Below are positions 32,901 to 38,436 of a stretch of DNA of 38,436 nt, in pieces (within the stretch, counting starts at the first letter, position 1; the number at the start of each line of letters is the position of its first letter). The DNA is from Vulcanimicrobiota bacterium (lineage in GTDB: Bacteria > Vulcanimicrobiota > Vulcanimicrobiia > Vulcanimicrobiales > Vulcanimicrobiaceae), in contig PMHP01000034.1 of the NCBI GenBank assembly GCA_003158195.1, positions 1-38,436 of the forward strand. Reading direction: 5' to 3'. Position numbers and translations under genes: made by a program. The notes below the pieces were generated by a model. That model was not told the origin of the DNA and searched no databases. It saw only the letters and a program-made list of their open reading frames with translations.

Positions 32901-35900
32901 GCATTGTCGCGGTACGCCCAGGCAACGCGCCCCGTAGACGGCGGCACGGAAATCCGTGTCGAGCTCCCGATGACTCGGCGCGCTTCCAACGATGACTTGC
33001 TCGAGTTTGGGCGTTCCTCGGCTGGGCGCTTAAAGCGATACGGTCAGATTCATTTTGGTGAACTCACCGTTCGCGGTGATCTGGAACAGCAGTTTATCGG
33101 CGCCGAACGAGACCTTCTCGAGCGCAATCCGGACGTCGCACGATTTGCACTCGCTTCGCTTCGCGAAGGGCGGCCCACCGTGAGGATCGTCGCGTCCTCC
33201 GATAAGACCGTTTATATTCCCGGCGCTTTCGTCGATCGCGCCGATCCGCAATTGCGGTCGGGAAAAATTCTTTGGAACCCAATGGAAGGCGGTTCGCAAC
33301 AAACGGGCGCCGATGCGCTCCTCAAAGCGCAAGTCGCCTCCTTAACCACGCCCGAGAGCTACCGATCCGGCGCCTGGCGAGCGAGGATCGCAGACTACTC
33401 TCGGGCGATGCGAAGCTCTCTCGCCGACGTCCGGGATCAACTCAGGAATGATGATCGAGGATCCATCAACTTTGGTTCGGGTCGCCCCGACCTCACGCCC
33501 GCGTCGCCGGGAGATCCGCGACCGATCTATTCGGTCGAAGAGATTCCGAATGGTCCCGCACGCAACGTGTTCGATGCTCTTCTCCACGGGTCGTTTGGTT
33601 CCGAGTTGAATCCGTATCGCAAAGTCGTCAAACTCATGGCGAAGGACGGGAGCGTCGCTGGTGCATACAGCAATCTGGCGTACCACGAAGTGCCTGGACC
33701 CGGCGGTGGGGTTAAACCCGGCGGTTACTTTGCGCGAACCTCTTCGGCGTTGACGCTGCGGGGGGCCGAGGCCGGCGACCAGCGCATCATGGACGGCTTG
33801 GATCCTCGCGGTTTCTGGAGCGGCGTCCGCAAGCTCATCGGCCAACAAACGGTTCCCGACGATCTGAAGAGCCGCTACTTCCCCGGCCTCTCGGGCGTCC
33901 CCACCGCGCGAAATAGTACCGCCGATGCCGGCGCCTATGCTGACGCGCGGATGGCCGAGCATCCGGGTCTGGCGTTTCATTTCAGTGAAATAACGGCGTG
34001 GAAAGAAGTCGTTTCGCGAAAGCTGCACACCTTGAAGACCGTGCTCGGCGACAGGCTGAGATTGGCGATGACTGCAGCCCGCGAGCGTGGCATCTGGTTT
34101 TCCAACCATAACGACAGTGGAGAAGTCGTCTACCAGACGGAAAATCGTTTGCCGGTGAGTGGTACGACCGACCGCCGGTACTTCGGCGCGCAGATGCGAC
34201 TGGCCGCGGAACAGGGATTCTACAAACTCACGCGCGACGAGATCACCGAATATCTGCGCACGCCGAAAAGCGACCGTCAGAAATTCCTCGATAGCCGCGT
34301 GCGGACGGATACTGCGCCGCTCGACTACGTCGTTCCCCATCTCGGGCTTGGGAAGTTCGTGACCTTGAACGCCTTCCATCTTCAAGCCCTCCGCGACGTT
34401 CTCGAAGATCCGCTTCTGGCGCACGTGAAATTTGACGTCTCGTGGGTCGACGTCGTTCAGTCCATCGTCGAAGACCAGAAGATGCTCGAGCGCGTCGCGC
34501 ATCTTATGCTCAGCCATCCGGGGCGCTTCGTCTATGCGACCGACGCGACCGGTACCGACAACCCGGCCTGGTACGGACGTTACGACGGGATCGCCAAACC
34601 CTTACACGACTTGCTTTACCTGATCGCGGGGGCCCCCGACAGCCCCGAACACCCCTTGTCGAGGTACTTTGGCGGCACGGTCGTCGAAATGAACGAAAAC
34701 GCTACGTTGCGCCAGGAGCAGTACAAACTGGCGATGGCGGAAAAGGTTCGACGAAACGACCCGAGTGCTCCAGAACTCACGCGCAGGCAGAGAAACCGGC
34801 TCTTGACATGGGCCCGCGGGAGGACCGCCGCTGCCGTGTCACTGCCGCAACCACCCTCCGTAGAACCTGTCGAGGTGAGAGTCCCTGCGAGCTCCGAAGC
34901 GATCGCCGCCGGCTTGACCCCGGGTGTGGTTCGGGTTCCTGATGCGATCCTGGACGACCCCAGCCTTGCCCGTTACTACGCCGACCAATTAAACAACGAA
35001 ATAGGGAAGCTCCCCGTCCAGAAGATCCGACCCGAACTTCTCACCGACATGCTCAATGGTAGCGGCGCGAAGCTAAACAGCGCAAAGTGGCACGACACGT
35101 GGTCTTTCAAGGACCCCACCGTTCCCAACCCGACCGACCGTGCATCGGCCGCGTTGCGAGATCCCGTTCTTTTGACGCGAGATGAACTGAGCGCGCTCGC
35201 CAACCCAATCGAAAATCGGATCTGGACGAGCGCAGCCCTTGACGCGGCCGACCCGGAGTTGACGTATCACGCAAATCGCCTGAGCCAACTCGACGTCCTG
35301 AACCGCACCGAAGTGCGGGAGCACTTCGCCGAAGTCCAGCGAAAGACGCATGCCGACGAAAACAAAACTGAAGGGGCAAAGTACGACCGCAAGAAGTGGT
35401 TCGCGGGGGCGGCAGCAGCGATCGCGACCGGTGGAACGATTGCGGCGCTGAAGATTACCCATCTGCCCTTTGCCGCCGACTTGACCGAGAGCGCCTTCCT
35501 TGCTCGCGCTGCCGTGGTGCTGGGAAGATATGCGGAAGGTGTCCGGTTTACACGCATCAACGAGGCGGGCGTCGATGGCAAAATGACGCTGGAAAACGCA
35601 GAGTACTTACGAGACCGAATCGTAAGGGTTGCCGGACAGTATGGGCAGTACAGCTCTGGGGCTATCGAGGACTTAAAGAACGCGTACGAGCCGCTGATTG
35701 TGGCGTTTAAGACTGGCGCTCTACGTGGCGCCGACGCGGAAGAAACGAAAAAGTTGATCGCCGAAGAGTACGGTCGCACGCTCGGCATACAACGCGAAGT
35801 CCTTGGGGGATACGGGACCAACCTCGAGCCGTACGCGGGCCGCACGAAGATCGGCCGCTCCCTCTCATTTGGTACGGTCGGTACCTATGTGATCAACGTC

Positions 35901-36926
35901 GCTTCGGCTATCGCGAATCCGGGCGGAAGCCTTTTCAGGGCGAATCCGCTGGATTGGTACCGGGATCTGTTTCCTATGGATAACGCGGCGCTCGGACTGC
36001 GCGATCTCCGTACCGGCCTTTCGGGCAAAGTTCCCGACCTCATCAGGGACAATCCTCGCTTCCGGACGTTCCTCAATCGGGTTGTCGGGCCAACCTTTGC
36101 GGCCTCCGGCGTGGGCCTCTTTGTCAAGGCCGGAATGCTCGCGCATCCGGCCGGCTGGGGATGGCTCGTCTTTACCGGCGGTGCGACTGCCTCCGGACGT
36201 TATGGTTGGCTCGACGAGAACGGCACGAGCGTCGACCCCAAACGCGCACGGGCCGCGCAGGCTGCGATGCAGATCGGGATCGTGGTCGCGGAAGGGACGC
36301 AGCTTCTCTCGTCGATCCTCCACGGATCAAGCGCATCGAAGACGGCGGCGGGCGTGCCGATTGGTAGACCGTCTCCGCGACCAACGGCTCCTCCTAAGAC
36401 GACGCCTGCGCCGCCCATCCCCAAGCCGAAGCCAAAGCCGAAGCCGAAGCCGACCGATCAGCAAGACGTCGTTACGGCGCAAGACGGCGTGTACGAGCGT
36501 GCCGAGCCATCGGTGGCAGCGCCGGTCGTCGGCACGCTGCGGGCCGGCACGTTCGTCGAAGTGACCCCTGTCAGCTTCGACCGGCTCGGTCAACGTTTCG
36601 ATCGGGTAGCACAAAACGACGGAAAGTATGCATGGGTCGCTGCCGCATATCTCTCTGCGCATCCGCAAGGGGCGACAAACGCGAGCGGCGGGCGCTTTGA
36701 CCCCGTACTCAAAGCGAAGGGGTATCCGGCGGTGACGGTCGCGCCGGGCAACACCATTTGGGGTATCGCAACAAGCCACGACGCGAGCTTGCTCGAAACG
36801 ATCGCCCTGAACACCGCCCACATCGAAAATCCGGACCGAATCTATCCGGGCGACATCATTTACCTCCCCAAACGTGCCGGTACCGCGCTCGGAGCGGTGC
36901 AAGCCGGCGATAGGAGAATAACGTAA
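29922..36926 (+). CDS. Giant multidomain protein: polyproline, HATPase, amidohydrolase-like, SH3b and LysM
   Basis: 2334 residues; GAAGG lies four bases before ATG 29922. In order: polyproline run (11-20) and Pro/Lys linker; a module shared with the next gene (147-252); helical stretches; Gly/Ala-rich hydrophobic segments (about 607-700) that could enter membranes; and an RsbW/GHKL-type HATPase (about 905-1017; N box SEILSNTAKYA, G1 RDHGPGL, G2 GRRGLPLI). A region of amidohydrolase TIM-barrel character (about 1345-1560) contains NHNDSG, VPHLGLGKFV, FDVSWVDVVQ and RFVYATDATG. More helical and hydrophobic segments follow (about 1820-2085), then a Lys-Pro linker, an SH3b domain (about 2183-2250) and LysM (2270-2319), which bind peptidoglycan. 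No Sec signal is seen. It may be exported by the neighbouring apparatus, which is inferred. Confidence 0.9.
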   Translation: MLIGPNGPVPEPPPPPPPPPKHKAAPPVHAATPAVAVVPPMAPDAVRSGAELFISEVTKPKVSPKPTPRLPVIPPSLYLGGRRLLGPLGGSLFAAYMHATSVTRTVVAKLPKRPVKPPADPGVWSTGAGEPALQPNDLKGLLALKNMVTNDVYGPFPSERTSEPTGNLRPETAYVIQEYLEGKAGTPSESAVDRLRNLLHVLGPGDSVAMLTDMPQSAINGLGLQSALDQLVKSGQFTASDAAKIPAVQNLFVRSDAYGQSAGTNGEVTSLLDDLPQGGGSVLGAFGKSGGYVPPPGSTDAVALQTSVPKDAADAVNVYETDQRIKATDDAKALAAVAPQLARIAKTYTAQTAILDKLHNRGLVTEVLETAGEQRANADAKVLVPVNALIATNDETLQAVTTQVEGVLGKAISAHDASTYSSFNTSSGSYKLGGQTIQQWIDGWAHDQKSGPKSFTPSQLTTMVATLQGIRSAASAGTPAYTPAQIAQIKKVTAAIDRIGGPNANILIVPLAYGSSATGIQTSFLIQVKDGNSSRIVDMNGAIHQSFTAFQRDNRLTADAGHMVALQVSPQMAVTLAANGSAKTYVGQTHPGPHWWKAAASDTLHVVERGAGYAAVAGGVIAEVGGAVVEVGSDGVLTPVAAGMEVGGQALMDTGLAVNAAQAGVAFTQAALHGKFDGGAAFQFAISAAPVAGSVLGAGGKLLGVAADTDKLGANARLGAKLTLSSDAVPKLARAQRLLFVTTAAGGSAQLGYSGVQFLVHPTMSGLTNMAEGLAPMIAGHLALRGAKQLAGVGDETATSRTAPEVVPTDETDPADGAAARPPISPQSIPDERSPAKPERNVDNGLTRGSGGFAMPRMSTREMFPHDPELQNVMHILAPMRGTAQEPVMMADAPQWRFDSSDPASFRNARQTIMTYLRGAATDDTSTGDAELVVSEILSNTAKYAPGPVEVKLRWNGAHPELTVRDHGPGLVDFDADAPGDESEGRRGLPLIRALSRYAQATRPVDGGTEIRVELPMTRRASNDDLLEFGRSSAGRLKRYGQIHFGELTVRGDLEQQFIGAERDLLERNPDVARFALASLREGRPTVRIVASSDKTVYIPGAFVDRADPQLRSGKILWNPMEGGSQQTGADALLKAQVASLTTPESYRSGAWRARIADYSRAMRSSLADVRDQLRNDDRGSINFGSGRPDLTPASPGDPRPIYSVEEIPNGPARNVFDALLHGSFGSELNPYRKVVKLMAKDGSVAGAYSNLAYHEVPGPGGGVKPGGYFARTSSALTLRGAEAGDQRIMDGLDPRGFWSGVRKLIGQQTVPDDLKSRYFPGLSGVPTARNSTADAGAYADARMAEHPGLAFHFSEITAWKEVVSRKLHTLKTVLGDRLRLAMTAARERGIWFSNHNDSGEVVYQTENRLPVSGTTDRRYFGAQMRLAAEQGFYKLTRDEITEYLRTPKSDRQKFLDSRVRTDTAPLDYVVPHLGLGKFVTLNAFHLQALRDVLEDPLLAHVKFDVSWVDVVQSIVEDQKMLERVAHLMLSHPGRFVYATDATGTDNPAWYGRYDGIAKPLHDLLYLIAGAPDSPEHPLSRYFGGTVVEMNENATLRQEQYKLAMAEKVRRNDPSAPELTRRQRNRLLTWARGRTAAAVSLPQPPSVEPVEVRVPASSEAIAAGLTPGVVRVPDAILDDPSLARYYADQLNNEIGKLPVQKIRPELLTDMLNGSGAKLNSAKWHDTWSFKDPTVPNPTDRASAALRDPVLLTRDELSALANPIENRIWTSAALDAADPELTYHANRLSQLDVLNRTEVREHFAEVQRKTHADENKTEGAKYDRKKWFAGAAAAIATGGTIAALKITHLPFAADLTESAFLARAAVVLGRYAEGVRFTRINEAGVDGKMTLENAEYLRDRIVRVAGQYGQYSSGAIEDLKNAYEPLIVAFKTGALRGADAEETKKLIAEEYGRTLGIQREVLGGYGTNLEPYAGRTKIGRSLSFGTVGTYVINVASAIANPGGSLFRANPLDWYRDLFPMDNAALGLRDLRTGLSGKVPDLIRDNPRFRTFLNRVVGPTFAASGVGLFVKAGMLAHPAGWGWLVFTGGATASGRYGWLDENGTSVDPKRARAAQAAMQIGIVVAEGTQLLSSILHGSSASKTAAGVPIGRPSPRPTAPPKTTPAPPIPKPKPKPKPKPTDQQDVVTAQDGVYERAEPSVAAPVVGTLRAGTFVEVTPVSFDRLGQRFDRVAQNDGKYAWVAAAYLSAHPQGATNASGGRFDPVLKAKGYPAVTVAPGNTIWGIATSHDASLLETIALNTAHIENPDRIYPGDIIYLPKRAGTALGAVQAGDRRIT
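30360..30677 (+). other. Conserved N-terminal module of the giant protein
   Basis: Residues 147-252 of the giant protein. Shared with the downstream gene are VYGP.SER, LGP..S.A..T.MP.S, GLQ...D.LVKSGQF and SDAAK.PAVQ. A conserved module after a Pro-rich start, ahead of unrelated C-terminal domains, is how delivery or targeting modules of modular exported proteins look. Confidence 0.8.
36423..36452 (+). repeat. Hexanucleotide tandem repeat AAGCCG x5
   Basis: Five in-frame copies of AAGCCG (one as AAGCCA) encode Lys-Pro repeats in the linker before SH3b. Because the unit is six bases, length changes by slippage would keep the frame and only alter linker length. Confidence 0.85.
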
Positions 36927-37031
36927 TAATAAGCCGCCCTTAACGATCATCGCCTAGAGTGGATGTATCGTTTCCGGCCGAGCAACGTCGTGAAACGTTG
37001 AGGCGCTCCCCACACGCATCACGAGACACGA

Positions 37032-38436
37032 ATGTTGATCGAAAGCGGCAGTTCGACTGCGCCGCCGGCCCCCAGACCGCACGCGCCCCCGCGACCGAAA
37101 TCGCCGGCACCCTCGGCGCAACGAAAGCCTTCGCCGCCGCCGCTTTGGCGGGCGATGAAGCCCGATACCGTCGCCAAGAGCACCGATGCGGCAATGTCTT
37201 CCGGCGACCGCAAATTCTTGCGTTCGTTGAACGAAGACATCAAAACTGAAGTCTACGGTCCCCCAAGCGAGCGCTCGGAGCTTCCGACCGGTACCGTAAG
37301 CATCACGACCCGCGAGGAGGCGCAACAATATATAGCCGGGCAGCTTGGAAACGGGACTGGCAAAGGAAACGAAAACGAATCTCCAAGCCGCCGTTTAGCC
37401 AACGTGCTCAGCGCTCTCGGTCCTGCGAATTCCTACGCTCTGATTACGAGCATGCCGAGTTCTGTGGCGACGACGCTTGGCTTACAAGGTTCGTTCGACG
37501 CGCTCGTAAAGTCCGGGCAATTCTTGCCCAGCGATGCCGCGAAAGTTCCCGCGGTCCAGGCGCATACCGCTCGATCGAGCACACCCTACGTACAAGGGAA
37601 TCTCAACGACAATACGTTTGCGAACCTCATCAACGGGTTGCCCGCTGCCGGTTCGGCGGTACGGATCGCGTATGCCAAGGCGTGTCTCGCCAGCGCCGGC
37701 GGTATCAATGCGCGGCTAAAAGGCGCAAAGGGCGCAAGCAATCTGCTCGTGATGGCGCGCGACGCGCTCTACCGGCAAGCCGCCTTCGCCGCCGCGGGCG
37801 CGAGCGGTAACGACTCGGCGAAGTCGGAAATCTTCAGCCGATACCTCAGCGACGCGAAGGACATAGCGGGACCGGCCGGCGCCGCTACCGCGCGCGACTT
37901 GCGCGACTACGCGGCTTGGGTGCTCCTGTCGCTGCGCGACAAAGCACAGATCGCAAATGCGTTGCTGGATCTTGGCGGCGTAACCAAAAGTGTCCCCACG
38001 TTGGTGCCTGCACCTCAGCCTGGGGCGGATCGTGGAGCGCACGGCTCGACGGGTGCGTCGCCGGTCTTCGACGATTTGGCGCCCAACAGAACGATTTCGA
38101 CGACGCCGCGGATCACGCCGCAGCAGGCAACGCTCGCCTACCGTGACGACGAGCGCATCTTCGCGTACGACCGGCGAGTCGAGGCGGCCACGATCGCGGC
38201 GGCACGGCAGCAGGCACAACGATTGCTGCGCCAAGCGGCATCCGCAGCCCCCAAGGTCGGCCGGCGCGAGTTCGATGAGAACGCGCAGCAACGAGCGTTC
38301 TTGGTTGCTACCACCGAGAGACTCGAAAGCGTCGAAGGCTTTGATCCCCCGCAGGCCGAGCAATTCGTCGCCGAGCTCGAGCCGTCGGTCGTCGCGGCGG
38401 CGACGAACCGCGCCACGCCGAACGTGCTCGCGCAAC
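37032..38436 (+). CDS. Second giant-type protein with shared N-terminal module, cut by the window end
   Basis: An open frame of 468 codons from ATG 37032 runs without a stop to the window end. It begins MLIESGS, as the giant protein begins MLIGPNG, followed by a Pro-rich tract (residues about 10-42) and the shared module (70-177; TEVYGPPSERSELPTG, ALGPANSYALITSMPSS, LVKSGQFLPSDAAKVPAVQ). After about residue 190 it diverges. Later parts are helical, with AARQQAQRLLRQAASAAPKVGRREFDENAQQRAFL, and show no match to the HATPase or amidohydrolase parts of the first protein. No strong ribosome-binding site precedes the ATG (GAGACACGA). It is 105 bases after the first giant gene, perhaps co-transcribed. 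Function unknown. Confidence 0.85.
   Translation, partial: MLIESGSSTAPPAPRPHAPPRPKSPAPSAQRKPSPPPLWRAMKPDTVAKSTDAAMSSGDRKFLRSLNEDIKTEVYGPPSERSELPTGTVSITTREEAQQYIAGQLGNGTGKGNENESPSRRLANVLSALGPANSYALITSMPSSVATTLGLQGSFDALVKSGQFLPSDAAKVPAVQAHTARSSTPYVQGNLNDNTFANLINGLPAAGSAVRIAYAKACLASAGGINARLKGAKGASNLLVMARDALYRQAAFAAAGASGNDSAKSEIFSRYLSDAKDIAGPAGAATARDLRDYAAWVLLSLRDKAQIANALLDLGGVTKSVPTLVPAPQPGADRGAHGSTGASPVFDDLAPNRTISTTPRITPQQATLAYRDDERIFAYDRRVEAATIAAARQQAQRLLRQAASAAPKVGRREFDENAQQRAFLVATTERLESVEGFDPPQAEQFVAELEPSVVAAATNRATPNVLAQ
37239..37562 (+). other. Conserved N-terminal module, second copy
   Basis: Residues 70-177 of the partial gene, matching residues 147-252 of the giant protein. Similarity is at protein level with many substitutions, so the duplication is old or was acquired separately. 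A short insertion (GNGTGKGNENES) distinguishes this copy. Confidence 0.8.

Noticed and set aside
29492-37031. Similar TWAACGAT...TAGAG stretches upstream of the 70-residue gene and of the second giant gene as a shared promoter
   Set aside because: The spacing differs by one base, the elements are short, and the same pattern was not found before the first giant gene, so chance cannot be excluded.

Overview
High-GC bacterial chromosome segment (well above 60% GC by eye). Genes are packed, and most junctions are 1-8 base ATGA, GTGA, TTGA or TAATG overlaps. The taxon cannot be fixed from sequence alone. A high-GC lineage with compact genes and a divergent flagellar-type export system would fit an uncultured phylum such as Eremiobacterota, but that is a guess.

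Left part (1-12894). A tRNA-Asn, truncated by the window edge, is followed by an intrinsic terminator, a small secreted protein and, on the minus strand, a secreted protein with two retropepsin-like aspartic protease modules. A plus-strand run then encodes peptidoglycan recycling: NagZ, two paralogous lipoproteins, a beta-lactamase-family serine hydrolase, AnmK, a BadF-type N-acetylglucosamine kinase and MurQ. Pyruvate carboxylase ends the run, joined to murQ by a 1-base overlap. Together these would turn GlcNAc-anhydroMurNAc into GlcNAc-6-phosphate and lactate, with an anaplerotic enzyme co-transcribed.

Middle part (13018-15383). A secreted type-B carboxylesterase (plus) and an alpha/beta hydrolase of the haloalkane dehalogenase/epoxide hydrolase type (minus) converge.

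Flagellar-type export locus (15522-29774). It is split into two divergent blocks around a response regulator/histidine kinase pair. The minus block, read from 21600 down, is: membrane-anchored unknown, FliJ, a 74-residue protein where FlgB is expected, FlgC, FliE, FliF, FliH, FliI and a lytic transglycosylase. The plus block is: two-component pair, FliK-like protein, FlgF/FlgG/FlgE-like protein, FliM-like protein, FliN, FliP, FlgF-like, FlgG, FlgJ-N-like, a FliA-like sigma factor, an unknown and a 70-residue Ser/Ala/Gln-rich protein. No separate FliG, stator, hook, filament, cap or chemotaxis gene is in the window. The FliF C-terminus carries a FliG-middle-domain-like segment, and the FliM-like protein lacks the usual N-terminal CheY-binding motif. 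Two direct repeats of 11-base period lie between the blocks and look like operators for an OmpR-type regulator.

Right part (29922-38436). A 2334-residue multidomain protein has a polyproline N-terminus, a conserved module, glycine-rich hydrophobic segments, an RsbW-type HATPase, an amidohydrolase-like region, a Lys-Pro linker, SH3b and LysM. A second gene, cut by the window edge, shares the same N-terminal architecture but diverges afterwards. The simplest reading, which is inference, is a family of large modular exported proteins next to a divergent, possibly non-motility, flagellar-type secretion machine.
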